The notes: generated from the sequence alone by a model not told the origin. Counted from the stretch's first letter, positions 23,855 to 32,460 are shown. The stretch is DNA of 64,000 nucleotides from Acetomicrobium thermoterrenum DSM 13490 (GCF_900107215.1 NZ_FNPD01000010.1:1-64000), one strand, 5' to 3'. Numbers and translations: made by a program.

Positions 23855-25018
23855 TTGTCTTTTGAGATGTTCGTTCCGGGAAAGGCGTTTTTTGGAATCG
23901 GCAGCGTTTCTAAGGTAGGGAATTTGATGGGGGATGGCATGAAAAAGGCCATTATAGTCACGGATAAGAATTTGGCGAAGCACGGTACGGCGAAAAAGGT
24001 CGAGCAAATTCTTACAGCCAGAGGGGTAGATACGGTAATTTTCGATTCGGTGGAACCTGAGCCGTCTGTCGAAACTACCGACGAAGCTGCTTCCTTGGCC
24101 AAAAAATTTGGCGCCCAGGCTGTGGTGGGTTTGGGGGGAGGAAGCTGTTTGGACGTGGCAAAGGCCGTAAGCATCCTTTTAACGAATGAAGGGTCGGCTG
24201 CCAACTACCAGGGCTTGGGACTGGTCAAAAAGCCCGGTGTTTTAAAGGTAATGATACCTACCACTGCAGGTACTGGTTCGGAAGTGACTTTCACCGCCGT
24301 TTTGATCAGAAAAAGCGACGGTTTCAAAGGCGGCATCAACGACGAAAAATTGTTTGCCGATTACGCCATATTGGACCCCGAGCTCACGGTGACGGCACCT
24401 CCAAAAGTTACAGCCTCCTCTGGGATGGACGCCCTCATACATGCTTTGGAAGCCTATACCAGCAGGTATGCGACTTGGTTCAGCGACATGTTCGCCGAAG
24501 AAGCCCTAAGAAGAATAGGAAAATGGATCAGGGTGGCCACCTGGAATGGCAGAAACCTGGAGGCTAGAAGCCAGATGCAATACGCAGCCTATATGGCAGG
24601 ATTGGCCTTGGTCCATGCGGGGGTGGGGGCCTGCCATTCCCTTTCGTATCCCTTGGGGGGGATGTTTGGGGTCGGGCATGGAGTGGCAAACGCCCTGTTA
24701 ATCCCCCATGTGGTACGGGCCAATGCCTTGTGCTGTCCCGAGCGTTACACTGACGTTCTGAGATGGTTGGGATACATTGACGAAGAAGCCAATATTAATC
24801 CAAGGGATGGTGCCTTGCTTTGTGCGGAGGCCCTGGAGGAACTGCTCGAGGATTTAGAGCTGCCTACAACTTTAGAGTCTCTCGGCGTGGGCATCACAGA
24901 AAAACATTTTCCTGAGATGGCAGAAAAAGCTTTAGCAGTCAGCAGGCCAATGGAGAATAATCCAAGAGTTTTCGACAAGGATCTTTGTATCAAAATTTAT
25001 GAGGAGGCGATGAAGTAA
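23855..25018 (+). CDS. kdnB: KdnB-like Kdo 8-oxidase (iron-containing alcohol dehydrogenase family)
   Basis: The 387-residue protein is a group III metal-dependent alcohol dehydrogenase. It has the NAD(P)-binding 'VVGLGGGSCLDVAKAV', 'IPTTAGTGSEVT', and metal-binding His residues in 'MDALIHALEAYTS' and 'GVGHGVANALLIPH'. On its own this family is promiscuous. The call as KdnB, which oxidises C8 of Kdo, rests on the one-base overlap with a KdnA-like aminotransferase and the position directly after waaA, matching the two-gene Kdo8N system described in Shewanella. The TTG start has AGGAGGGG nine bases upstream. A simple fermentative alcohol dehydrogenase is the alternative. Confidence 0.82.
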   Translation: MSFEMFVPGKAFFGIGSVSKVGNLMGDGMKKAIIVTDKNLAKHGTAKKVEQILTARGVDTVIFDSVEPEPSVETTDEAASLAKKFGAQAVVGLGGGSCLDVAKAVSILLTNEGSAANYQGLGLVKKPGVLKVMIPTTAGTGSEVTFTAVLIRKSDGFKGGINDEKLFADYAILDPELTVTAPPKVTASSGMDALIHALEAYTSRYATWFSDMFAEEALRRIGKWIRVATWNGRNLEARSQMQYAAYMAGLALVHAGVGACHSLSYPLGGMFGVGHGVANALLIPHVVRANALCCPERYTDVLRWLGYIDEEANINPRDGALLCAEALEELLEDLELPTTLESLGVGITEKHFPEMAEKALAVSRPMENNPRVFDKDLCIKIYEEAMK

Positions 25019-26223
25019 TGCCGGGTTTTGAGCTGTTCGATCAGAAGGAAATAGACGCTCTGGCTGACGTAATTAAAAGAAAAGTGGTCCATAGGTATTC
25101 CTTTCAGGGCGTCAGAGAAGGGATTTACAGGGTGGCCGAATTTGAGGATGCTTTTGCTAAACGCGTTGGAGCTAAATACGCTTTGGGAGTAAGTAGCGGT
25201 TCAGCAGCTTTATATGTGGGGCTTAAGGCATTGGGGATAGGGCCGGGTGATGAAATAATAACCAGTGCCTTTACGTTCATAGCCAGCATCGAAGCCATTT
25301 TGGAGTGCGGCGCCGTCCCTGTTTTGGGCGATATAGATGAGAGCCTGAACTTGGATCCCACATCCGTGGAAAGCCTGATCACCGATAGGACTAAGGCCAT
25401 AATGCCCGTACACATGTTCGGTGCGGCTGCCGATATGGATGCCTTCAGGGAAATTTGCGATCTTCACGGTCTTTACCTGATAGAAGATGCCTGTCAGGCA
25501 GTGGGGGCTAAGTATAAAGGAAAAGCCTGCGGAGGTTTGGGGATGTGGGGTGCATTCAGCTTCGATCCCTATAAGGTGATTACCGTCGGCGAAGGCGGAA
25601 TGATCTTCACCGACGACGAAGAGCTTTACAAAAAGATGGAGTATTATCATGACCATGGCCACATTCATAATGCGAGCATAGAAAGGGGAGCCGAGGGGAA
25701 GGCCTGTCTCGGGTTCAACTTCAGGATGAGCGAGCTCCAGGGGGCCTTGGGATTGGTTCAGCTTTCGAAGCTCGATCTCGCCATCGAATCCCAGAAAAAG
25801 AATAAGAGAAAGATATTGGAAGCCATTGGCGACGTCGAAGGGGTTTCTTTGCGGGATCTTCCCGATCGTGACGGCGAGATCGCTTCCCATCTGGTGCTGA
25901 TTTTGCCCGACGGCGATGCTGCTAAGCGGTTCAAAAAAGCCTGCATTGATGCAGGAGCGGGCTGTTCTATTTTGTCCGACAACACATGGCATTACGCCAA
26001 ACATTGGGTTACTCTCAGAGAGGGCAAATATTATTCCAGGACGCGATGTCCCTTCGATTGTCCCTATGCCGAGGACATGCCTTTGTATCGTCCTATCGAG
26101 TGGACTCAAACCGAAGAAATTTTGACGCGGTCGGTTATGTTCCCCATCGATGTTGTCGTGGACGATGCCAGGATCGAAAGGCTTGTATCGGCCATTAACG
26201 CAGGAATAAAGGCGGCACTATAG
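25018..26223 (+). CDS. kdnA: KdnA-like 8-amino-3,8-dideoxy-Kdo aminotransferase
   Basis: The 401-residue protein is a DegT/DnrJ/EryC1-type PLP aminotransferase. It starts 'MPGFELFDQKEIDALADV', has 'GVSSGSAALYVGLKALGIGP', 'LIEDACQAVGAKY' and the PLP Lys in 'FDPYKVITVGEGGMI'. The start and the unusual middle ('YHDHGHIHNAS') resemble KdnA, which aminates the 8-oxo-Kdo made by KdnB with glutamate as amino donor. Adjacent kdnB, kdsB, kdsA, kdsD and waaA strongly support a Kdo role over other sugar aminotransferase roles. The ATG overlaps the last base of the kdnB stop. It ends the operon, with a hairpin terminator 20 bases on. Confidence 0.85.
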   Translation: MPGFELFDQKEIDALADVIKRKVVHRYSFQGVREGIYRVAEFEDAFAKRVGAKYALGVSSGSAALYVGLKALGIGPGDEIITSAFTFIASIEAILECGAVPVLGDIDESLNLDPTSVESLITDRTKAIMPVHMFGAAADMDAFREICDLHGLYLIEDACQAVGAKYKGKACGGLGMWGAFSFDPYKVITVGEGGMIFTDDEELYKKMEYYHDHGHIHNASIERGAEGKACLGFNFRMSELQGALGLVQLSKLDLAIESQKKNKRKILEAIGDVEGVSLRDLPDRDGEIASHLVLILPDGDAAKRFKKACIDAGAGCSILSDNTWHYAKHWVTLREGKYYSRTRCPFDCPYAEDMPLYRPIEWTQTEEILTRSVMFPIDVVVDDARIERLVSAINAGIKAAL

Positions 26224-26243
26224 GATTTTCTGTGGTCCGCTTG

Positions 26244-26277
26244 GGTGATCCGGCCTTTTACGGTCGGATCGCCTTTT
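26244..26277 (+). terminator. terminator of the lpxK-kdnA operon
   Basis: A 12-bp stem with two G-U pairs (GGTGATCCGGCC at 26244-26255 with its partner at 26262-26273) and a six-base loop is followed by TTTT. It lies directly after kdnA, before the convergent rimI gene. Confidence 0.8.
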
Positions 26278-26282
26278 CGCAT

Positions 26283-26768
26283 TTATGCATCGACACTTTC
26301 CTCTGCTTTGACCCCTGGAAACGGAAGAGGTGAAGTCATTAGATAGGCGTCCTCTCCGTCTTCGTAATAACGGGAGAGGACGCGCAATTTCTTGAATCCA
26401 AATTGCTCGTAAAGCGTTATGGCCGGACGGTTGGTAACCCTCACCTCCAGGAGTACCTTTTTGCAGGCAAGCTCTAACCCTACTTCGCCCATGGCAAGTA
26501 GTAGCTGAGAGGCCACCTTGTGGCGCCTGAACTCGGGGAGGACTGCCAGGTTCATTATTTTGAGAGCCCTCCCCTCCTGGCGGCATACGCCAAAACCGCA
26601 CAGTTTTCCCCTCCACCGTGCCCCAAGGTAAAAGATGCTACTGCTTCTATATTTCAAATCGGTTTCGAAGACATCGTAGGGCCAGGGGTTGATGTGTGCC
26701 TCCTTTTCTATCGAATAAATATCGTCCAGATCATGAAAATCGCAAAACTCAATATCGACTAACAACAT
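26283..26768 (-). CDS. rimI: RimI-like GNAT N-acetyltransferase
   Basis: The 161-residue protein is a GNAT acetyltransferase. Motif A reads 'NLAVLPEFRRHKVASQLL' with the acetyl-CoA-binding R-x-x-x-x-[GA] turn. 'LEVRVTNRPAITLYEQFGF' is the RimI/TsaD-associated signature, followed by 'YYEDGEDAYLM' as in RimI. RimI acetylates the N-terminus of ribosomal protein S18, whose gene (rpsR) is also in this window. It stands alone between the kdn operon and a divergent unit. The ATG has only a weak upstream GGAG. Confidence 0.88.
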   Translation of the reverse strand: MLLVDIEFCDFHDLDDIYSIEKEAHINPWPYDVFETDLKYRSSSIFYLGARWRGKLCGFGVCRQEGRALKIMNLAVLPEFRRHKVASQLLLAMGEVGLELACKKVLLEVRVTNRPAITLYEQFGFKKLRVLSRYYEDGEDAYLMTSPLPFPGVKAEESVDA

Positions 26769-26867
26769 CTCAGAAGGACTCCAATCGTTATTCTCGAAGT
26801 TTACCTCTGTTTTTAATTATAAGCGAATTGGCAAACCTTTAAATATTACGATAGATTGTCGAAGGGG

Positions 26868-26896
26868 TGGAGAATAGATGACCTTGCTTATATAAT
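26868..26896 (+). promoter_or_regulatory. candidate promoter upstream of the 26973 gene and cstA
   Basis: A perfect TATAAT at 26891-26896 is preceded at 17 bases by TGGAGA (four of six matches to TTGACA). A second weak pair, TTGGCA at 26828 and TAGATT at 26852, lies upstream. The interval between rimI and the 26973 gene is AT-rich and holds nothing else visible. Confidence 0.4.
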
Positions 26897-26972
26897 CTAG
26901 GTGTAGAATATATAAAAATTTATAATTGACGCCTTCGCTACCTTTCAGCGAGTTGGCAAGAGGTGTTCGGCT

Positions 26973-27506
26973 TTGGATAAAGTATCTTATTTAGCCATGT
27001 TGGAGCAAAGACACAGGCATTATTTCGATGTCTTCAAAGATTATAAAATAGAAAAGATGACCTTTGATCTATATGCGGAGTGCCACGTAAAGACGGAACG
27101 CACTGTCTTGGGTTTTCCTCTCGATTCCTACGAGAGTCACGATTACAGGATGGTTAAATGTTACGACAGGCCTCTTTTAAGGGAGATAGAAGGGCTGTGC
27201 AGTTGGGTTACATCGCACTATGATATTTGGGTTAATCCAAGGGACGATCATATGTGCACTTTTCTCACCTTAGTGGTAATATTAAGCGAAAAGCCTGCTA
27301 GCGATGTCATCAGCTTTTCAAAAAAAGTAAAACATAATCGTTATTTCAGATTCGGCCTCAGGGGTTGGTGCGAATTGAGGTTTTTACTGGTGGATTTGAC
27401 GAGCGGCAGGATTTGGTGTAACGGCAGCGGCAAAGGAGTGAAAGAAGACTTTGAGGTTAAACCGGCATCGAGCGGTTTCCTTGAAAAAATACTGTTTTGG
27501 AGGTGA
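26973..27506 (+). CDS. unknown 177-residue protein upstream of cstA
   Basis: No family was recognised. The protein is soluble-looking with no signal or membrane helix, rich in Tyr, His and Trp, with three pairs of aromatic-charged strands such as 'ESHDYRMVKCYDRPLL'. The TTG start has AGAGGTG seven bases upstream. The stop is six bases before cstA, whose ribosome binding site lies within the end of this gene, so the two are co-transcribed. A regulatory or accessory role for the CstA peptide/pyruvate transporter is possible only by association. Confidence 0.7.
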   Translation: MDKVSYLAMLEQRHRHYFDVFKDYKIEKMTFDLYAECHVKTERTVLGFPLDSYESHDYRMVKCYDRPLLREIEGLCSWVTSHYDIWVNPRDDHMCTFLTLVVILSEKPASDVISFSKKVKHNRYFRFGLRGWCELRFLLVDLTSGRIWCNGSGKGVKEDFEVKPASSGFLEKILFWR

Positions 27507-27512
27507 AGTAAT

Positions 27513-29153
27513 ATGAGTGGTGTTTTATTGCTTTTGGTTACCTTTGTGCTTTTTATTTTGGCTTACATATTTTACGGCGGTTGGCTAGCGAAGCAGTGGG
27601 GTTTGAACCCTCAAGGGAAGACCCCTGCCCATGAGCTTTACGACGGAGTTGATTATGTTCCCGCAAAGGCACCGGTGCTGCTGGGTCACCATTTTGCTTC
27701 GATAGCCGGAGCAGGTCCCATCAACGGTCCCGTTTTGGCCGCCGTCTTTGGATGGTTGCCGGTCACGATTTGGATAGTCATCGGCAATATATTTATGGGA
27801 GCCGTTCACGATTTTGGATCTTTAATGGCTTCCATCAGGCATAAGGGACTGTCCATTGGAGGTATCATCGATGCAAACGTTGGCAAAGGGGCCAAAAGGC
27901 TCTTTCTGCTCTTCTCCTGGCTTACCCTGGTCCTCATCATTGCTGCCTTTGCTAATATCGTGGCAGATACCTTTGTGGCCACACCGCAGACTGCTACGGC
28001 GTCGCTTTTGTTCATACCGCTGGCTATGGTATTTGGATTTTCCATATACAGGAGAAACGCTCCCCTGCTGGTGAGCACTCTTGCTGGGCTAGCAGTGTTG
28101 GCCCTTTGCATATGGCTTGGGCTTAGTTTTCCGATCAAGCTCACCAAAACGACATGGCTGGTTTTGATATCCTTCTATATCATAGGTGCTTCGGTCATGC
28201 CCGTGTGGATATTGCTTCAGCCAAGGGATTACCTCAATTCCTTCCTGCTCTATGCCATGATATTGGGAGGTTTTATAGGAGTGATTTTGTATCATCCGAC
28301 CATTGCCATGCCGGCGGTAACGACCTTCAAACATCCGGCTCAGGGGTATCTTTTCCCTATGCTTTTTATAACGATAGCCTGTGGAGCCATCTCGGGGTTC
28401 CATTCGCTGGTGGCCTCAGGTACCACGGCAAAACAGCTTGATAAGGAGGGGGATGCAAAGGTTATAGGTTACGGCGGCATGCTCATCGAGGGAGCATTGG
28501 CGATTTTGGCGACACTTTCGGCCGTCTACCTCACGACGGATGGTTATGCTACGCTGTTGAAGGGCGGTCCCGTAAACGTATTTTCAACGGGCCTGGCCAC
28601 TTTCATGACCAGTTTCGGCATTGAGGCTACGGCAGGAAAAACCTTCGTGGCATTGGCCGTGTCGGCCTTTGCCCTGACCACCCTGGATACCGCTGCCCGC
28701 CTCGGCAGGTTTGCCTTCCAGGAGTTTTTCCAGGAGACTACAACGGCCGAAGCCAGCAGTAGCGGCAGTTCTTCTTCCCCAATGTCCTTTTTGGCGAACA
28801 GATACGTAGCTTCCGTTATAACCATAGGCATCTCGATTTATCTTGCCTTCACAAGTTGGAGTGTTATTTGGCCCATGTTCGGATCGGCAAACCAGCTTTT
28901 AGCTGCTGTAGCCTTGCTGGCAGTAGCTACATGGCTGGCGAACAAGGGTATGAATAACAAGATGTTGATCGCCCCAATGATCTTTATGTTTATCGTTACC
29001 CTGACGGCCCTGGTCTTTTTAGTCCAATCCAACATTGCAAAGGGTAATTTCATATTAGTATTCTTCGCGGGGTTGCTTTTCGTCCTGGCAATCGTTCTGA
29101 TCGTATTGAGCTATAACGTGCTTTCGAGGAAGAGAAAAAGACAGGAAGCGTAG
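27513..29153 (+). CDS. cstA: CstA family transporter
   Basis: The 546-residue polytopic membrane protein matches the carbon starvation family: 'LLGHHFASIAGAGPINGPVLAAVFGW' region near the N-terminus (motif GHHFASIAGAGPI), 'GAVHDFGSLMASIRHKG', 'ISGFHSLVASGTTAKQL' and 'WPMFGSANQLLAA'. It is close to the shorter Gram-positive CstA length rather than the 700-residue E. coli form. Family members take up peptides or pyruvate under carbon limitation. A GGAGGTGA site precedes the ATG. It shares a transcript with the unknown gene before it. Confidence 0.93.
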   Translation: MSGVLLLLVTFVLFILAYIFYGGWLAKQWGLNPQGKTPAHELYDGVDYVPAKAPVLLGHHFASIAGAGPINGPVLAAVFGWLPVTIWIVIGNIFMGAVHDFGSLMASIRHKGLSIGGIIDANVGKGAKRLFLLFSWLTLVLIIAAFANIVADTFVATPQTATASLLFIPLAMVFGFSIYRRNAPLLVSTLAGLAVLALCIWLGLSFPIKLTKTTWLVLISFYIIGASVMPVWILLQPRDYLNSFLLYAMILGGFIGVILYHPTIAMPAVTTFKHPAQGYLFPMLFITIACGAISGFHSLVASGTTAKQLDKEGDAKVIGYGGMLIEGALAILATLSAVYLTTDGYATLLKGGPVNVFSTGLATFMTSFGIEATAGKTFVALAVSAFALTTLDTAARLGRFAFQEFFQETTTAEASSSGSSSSPMSFLANRYVASVITIGISIYLAFTSWSVIWPMFGSANQLLAAVALLAVATWLANKGMNNKMLIAPMIFMFIVTLTALVFLVQSNIAKGNFILVFFAGLLFVLAIVLIVLSYNVLSRKRKRQEA

Positions 29154-29170
29154 AAAATAAAAGGCAAATG

Positions 29171-29213
29171 GAGGGGTCGAAGGGATGACTTCGAGGTCTT
29201 CCTTCGACCCCTC
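29171..29213. terminator. hairpin after cstA
   Basis: A perfect 13-bp stem (GAGGGGTCGAAGG at 29171-29183 with its complement at 29201-29213) encloses a 17-base loop. It sits between cstA and the next gene. The trailing ATTTAT is a poor T-tract, so it may be a weak terminator or an mRNA-stabilising structure. Confidence 0.6.
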
Positions 29214-29249
29214 ATTTATCGGCTCAGTTACTAAGGGAGGTGAAAGGTG

Positions 29250-29525
29250 ATGTTCGAAAAAGCCTCGGCATTTTTGAAGGATTTCTTTGCCACTTTGTTG
29301 CGGCCCATCGACAGGACTCACCCTATGGTCATGAAAGAGGCATATGCAGCTAATGATGCCTTCATGCTGCTTCTATTCGGAGATCTCCTGGGTATACCCA
29401 ACCCTGCATCCTATTACACCTTAGAGTTATTGCCCTATTTGGCTGACGAAATAGAGGGCTGGCAACAGCGGATGGCGATCAAAGGAACGGTGCTCGAGGA
29501 GAAGGCCGCTCAATTCGATTTCTGA
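29250..29525 (+). CDS. unknown 91-residue protein next to an ArsA-like ATPase
   Basis: No known domain was recognised. The protein starts amphipathic ('FEKASAFLKDFFATLLRP') and contains 'ANDAFMLLLFGDLLGIPNPASYY', which could be membrane-associating, followed by an acidic helix. AGGGAGGTGA lies six bases before the ATG at 29250; the GTG at 29247 is an alternative. It is 66 bases upstream of the ArsA-like ATPase gene and likely forms a two-gene unit with it. A substrate or membrane adaptor of that ATPase is a reasonable guess, not a finding. Confidence 0.7.
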   Translation: MFEKASAFLKDFFATLLRPIDRTHPMVMKEAYAANDAFMLLLFGDLLGIPNPASYYTLELLPYLADEIEGWQQRMAIKGTVLEEKAAQFDF

Positions 29526-29591
29526 TGTTAATGATTCGCTCCGTGTGAGCGATATGGGTTATATTAAGCAACCGGAAGGGTGTGAATTTTA

Positions 29592-30518
29592 TTGAATATG
29601 GCTGCCTTATTCGACAAAAAATATGTTTTCTTTGGCGGCAAGGGCGGCACTGGTAAGACTACCTGTGCCGCTGCCTTTTCTCTTAAAGCCTCGGAGATGA
29701 AAAAAAAGGTTTTGCTCGTTTCGACAGACCCGGCCCATTCCTTGTCGGACATCTACGACACATCCATCGGTCCTAAGGGAGCGCAACTTTCTGACAACTT
29801 GTTTGCCGTCGAAATAGACCCGGAAGTAGAGGCTAAAAAGTACATCGAAGGCATAAAACGACAACTTTCCGGCGTCGTAAGCAATGTTGTCATAGAGGCA
29901 CTTCAAAAACAAATTGATGCTGCATACATGTCCCCAGGCTCCGAGGAGGCTGCGATTTTCGATAAATTCCTTGAGATAATGGAAAGTTCGGAGAAAAAAT
30001 TCGACGTGGTGGTCTTCGATACCGCGCCGACAGGACATACTCTAAGGCTTTTGTCTTTGCCCAAGCTTTTAGGGCTATGGATCAATAGCCTGATCGAAAA
30101 GCGGAAAAATGCCGTAAAGCTTTTGGAAAAAGCCTCGGGGGTCAAAAACGATGATCCTGTTTTGCGAATACTTCAAAATAGGAAGAACATGTTTGAAAAG
30201 GCTTGGAATATTTTAAGCGATTTCCGGCAGACGGCTTTTGTGTTCGTATTGACGCCGGAGAGGTTGCCCATCTTCGAGACGGAAAGGGCCATACAATATC
30301 TAGAGCATTCAGGCATAAAAGTCGCAGGTGTTGTCGTAAATGGCGTTATACCGCAAGCGGCGGAGGGCGCCTTTATGAATAAGCGCAGGGAGGTCCAAAA
30401 CAGGTATATAAGGGAAATCCACGGTAAATTTAAAGAAAAGGTATTGGCGGAAATCGATTTGCTCGATGAAGACATCTGGGGAATGGACAATCTAAGACGA
30501 ATTGCCGAAATGTTGTGA
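29592..30518 (+). CDS. ArsA/Get3-family ATPase
   Basis: The 308-residue protein is a single-domain ArsA-type ATPase of the SIMIBI P-loop class. The deviant Walker A is 'GGKGGTGKTTCAAAF' with the intradimer Lys, switch I is 'STDPAHSLSDIY', and switch II 'DTAPTGHTLRLL'. Eukaryotic and archaeal relatives (Get3) target tail-anchored membrane proteins, and bacterial ArsA drives arsenite pumps. No arsB, arsR or arsenic gene is nearby, so a targeting or metal-handling role is as likely. The TTG start at 29592 lies eight bases after a GGAAGGGTG site. It ends at a very strong bidirectional hairpin. Confidence 0.85.
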   Translation: MNMAALFDKKYVFFGGKGGTGKTTCAAAFSLKASEMKKKVLLVSTDPAHSLSDIYDTSIGPKGAQLSDNLFAVEIDPEVEAKKYIEGIKRQLSGVVSNVVIEALQKQIDAAYMSPGSEEAAIFDKFLEIMESSEKKFDVVVFDTAPTGHTLRLLSLPKLLGLWINSLIEKRKNAVKLLEKASGVKNDDPVLRILQNRKNMFEKAWNILSDFRQTAFVFVLTPERLPIFETERAIQYLEHSGIKVAGVVVNGVIPQAAEGAFMNKRREVQNRYIREIHGKFKEKVLAEIDLLDEDIWGMDNLRRIAEML

Positions 30519-30519
30519 T

Positions 30520-30567
30520 AACATAAAAGCAGTAGGGGTATTAGAATACCCCTACTGCTTTTATGTT
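30520..30567. terminator. bidirectional terminator between convergent units
   Basis: A perfect 23-bp inverted repeat (30520-30542 and 30545-30567) with a two-base loop has core AGCAGTAGGGGTATT. Each strand presents a run of Ts after the stem, so it can end transcription both of the ArsA-like gene (+) and of the zinc-ribbon gene (-). Confidence 0.9.
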
Positions 30568-30592
30568 AAAACCGAATTCACTTGAAAGGGCT

Positions 30593-30754
30593 CTAACGTA
30601 CGCTGAAGGTCTTGCTGCTCCAAGGCTTGCCTTTAAGCGGTTCCCCTTCTACCAATTCCACAAAGCGAGAGTAACATTTCGGACACTTCATTACTGGGGG
30701 GACGTCTTCTGTCTCAAATTCATGTTTACAAACGAGGCAACGAAATTTTCTCAT
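30593..30754 (-). CDS. small zinc-ribbon / rubredoxin-like protein
   Basis: The product is 53 residues with two Cys pairs: 'CLVCKHEFE' and 'CPKCYSRF', spaced 17 residues apart. This binds one zinc or iron, as in FmdB/rubredoxin-like small proteins. I chose the ATG at 30754 because GGGAGGTG lies seven bases upstream; the longer frame would start 13 codons earlier without a ribosome binding site. The specific partner is unknown. It is transcribed on the minus strand away from the DUF554 gene. Confidence 0.75.
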   Translation of the reverse strand: MRKFRCLVCKHEFETEDVPPVMKCPKCYSRFVELVEGEPLKGKPWSSKTFSVR

Positions 30755-30812
30755 GATGACACCTCCCATCTTACCTTTGCCTATATTATACATGACTTCG
30801 AGAATTTATGTT

Positions 30813-31529
30813 TTACAAAAAAAGAGAAAATATTACCACTAAGAGCAGGGAAGGTATCATATTAAATACCTTGAAATGCTTTAAATGAAGCAGGGAAAAA
30901 CCTAACCCCAAAAGCAGCACCCCACCCACTGCCGTTATTTCGTCTATCAAAGCGTTGGATATGAAGCTGTTGAGATAAAAGGCGCCAAGCGTTAAACCTC
31001 CCTGATATAACAGTAGCGGTATGGCTGAAAAGAGTACTCCAATCCCTAAAGTAGATGCCAACGCTATGGAGGACACCAGGTCCATCATGGATTTTACCAA
31101 AAGCAGGTTGGGCGGTTTCCCCACGCCCTCTTCAAAGGCTCCCAAGATTGCCATCGATCCCATGCAGAAGAGCAGGAAGGCTGTTAAAAAACCTTCCACC
31201 AGATGATCTCCTCCGAATTGCCAACCCCTTTCTATCATCCTGGTCCTAAGACCCTTTAGCCCGTTTTGTAACCTATCCTCCAATTCCAAAGCCTCTCCCA
31301 GTATTGCTCCAAGAAGCAGGCTCAATATCATTATTAGGACATTTTTGCTCTGCAAAGTCATCTGAATCCCCAGGGCCAATACAGAGAGCCCGATGACTTG
31401 AAATGCTACCATTGTGATGCGCTCAGGCAACCTTTTCTTGATAATTAATCCTATTAAGCTGCCCGCAATAACGGCTAAGGCGTTTATGACAGAACCGGCC
31501 GCAGGAATGGCGCTGATGAAGTCGAACAT
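30813..31529 (-). CDS. DUF554 family membrane protein
   Basis: The 238-residue protein is almost entirely hydrophobic with about seven predicted helices. It starts with 'GSVINALAVIAGSLIGLIIKKR', whose 'NALAVIAGSLIG' is typical of the DUF554 (YdfK) family. The segments 'EDRLQNGLKGL', 'GFLTAFLLFCMGSMAILGA' and 'LVKSMMDLVSSIALAS' agree. The function of the family is unknown. A GAGGAGG site precedes the ATG. It precedes the zinc-ribbon gene on the same strand with a 58-base gap. Confidence 0.87.
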   Translation of the reverse strand: MFDFISAIPAAGSVINALAVIAGSLIGLIIKKRLPERITMVAFQVIGLSVLALGIQMTLQSKNVLIMILSLLLGAILGEALELEDRLQNGLKGLRTRMIERGWQFGGDHLVEGFLTAFLLFCMGSMAILGAFEEGVGKPPNLLLVKSMMDLVSSIALASTLGIGVLFSAIPLLLYQGGLTLGAFYLNSFISNALIDEITAVGGVLLLGLGFSLLHLKHFKVFNMIPSLLLVVIFSLFL

Positions 31530-31658
31530 TTAAAAGCCTCCTCTTGCTCGAAAGGTACATGCAAGAAATTTTACATGGAAGACGGAATTTATTCTATACT
31601 CAACAATAACCCCTGGTAAATCCCCTATTCAGCGATGGCAAATACGGTATCGTGAAGC

Positions 31659-31689
31659 GATTGAGCTTTGGTGATCACAAAGCTCAATC
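31659..31689. terminator. hairpin downstream of the folP-folK unit
   Basis: A 12-bp stem (GATTGAGCTTTG at 31659-31670 and its complement at 31678-31689) with a seven-base loop containing TGATCA lies 48 bases after the last gene of the minus-strand fol unit. No T-tract follows on either strand, so termination is likely but weak. Confidence 0.5.
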
Positions 31690-31737
31690 CTCCGATCGCA
31701 GAGGCAGAAATAGGGCTCGAAGTTTTTGAAGTTATGT

Positions 31738-32460
31738 TTACCACGTGATTTTGAAGTCCTTCTTCAGGCTTAAGGTTTTTGCTATATTATCGGCGTTCTC
31801 GCCTTGGGCGAGCTGCGTAAATATTCCGATCGTCCTTTGAACCTTCTCCTGTTCGAATATGTCCTTTGATTGAGCGAACGTTATGGCCAAAGGAATGATC
31901 TGTTCGTAAACTTTAGGCATAGGTGCGAAGGATAATCCCTTTTGCGATAGGATAATAGTGAAAACGCATGGCAATGCCTGTTCCCCTGCTAAGGGATCGT
32001 AGGAGGGAAACAGAAAGACGCCCTCGGGCAAAGGGAGCTTAGAGACGATCCTGGTCCAGTCGTTATTTATCGTTTTGCCGCTTGCTACCTCTATTATTTG
32101 CTCATTGGGAAGATAGGCTATCCATAGCTGCATCGTTTCATTGGAGCTGTCTCCTTTAACGAAGTGCAACCTCCATAAATATCTTGGAGATTGCCCCTTG
32201 TTTTTCAAGGTGAAAATCTCATGGCGAGATAAGAGATAGCCCTCTATAGTTTTAATTGGGTAGGAACCGGCCGGCGTGCCAAGATGAGCTTGAGCGATTA
32301 CGCCGTTTTTAACGTCAGCAACTAAATAAAGAGGACACTTTTTTGCGGTCGTAACGGTAAGTGCCCAAGCACCAGTTTCGGCCAAAGGCATGAACAGGAA
32401 GAAAAAGACAACGAAAATAGAAAGAAGTGCTTTTTTCACCGGCAAAATCTCCCTTCGCAT
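31738..32460 (-). CDS. unknown exported protein in the fol operon
   Basis: The 240-residue protein has an N-terminal signal sequence with hydrophobic core 'ALLSIFVVFFFLFMPLA' and a likely cleavage after 'GAWA'. The mature part is mixed alpha/beta with 'EGYLLSRHEIFTLKNKG' and 'LPLPEGVFLFPSYDPLAGE', and has no recognised domain. The ATG overlaps the folK stop in TAATG, so it is translated with folK and folP. A link to folate synthesis is not obvious for an exported protein; co-transcription may be incidental. Confidence 0.72.
   Translation of the reverse strand: MRREILPVKKALLSIFVVFFFLFMPLAETGAWALTVTTAKKCPLYLVADVKNGVIAQAHLGTPAGSYPIKTIEGYLLSRHEIFTLKNKGQSPRYLWRLHFVKGDSSNETMQLWIAYLPNEQIIEVASGKTINNDWTRIVSKLPLPEGVFLFPSYDPLAGEQALPCVFTIILSQKGLSFAPMPKVYEQIIPLAITFAQSKDIFEQEKVQRTIGIFTQLAQGENADNIAKTLSLKKDFKITW

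Noticed and set aside
25210-26109. Long minus-strand frame (299 codons) opposite kdnA
   Set aside because: The plus-strand aminotransferase has clear motifs; the antisense frame has none and is a codon-bias shadow.
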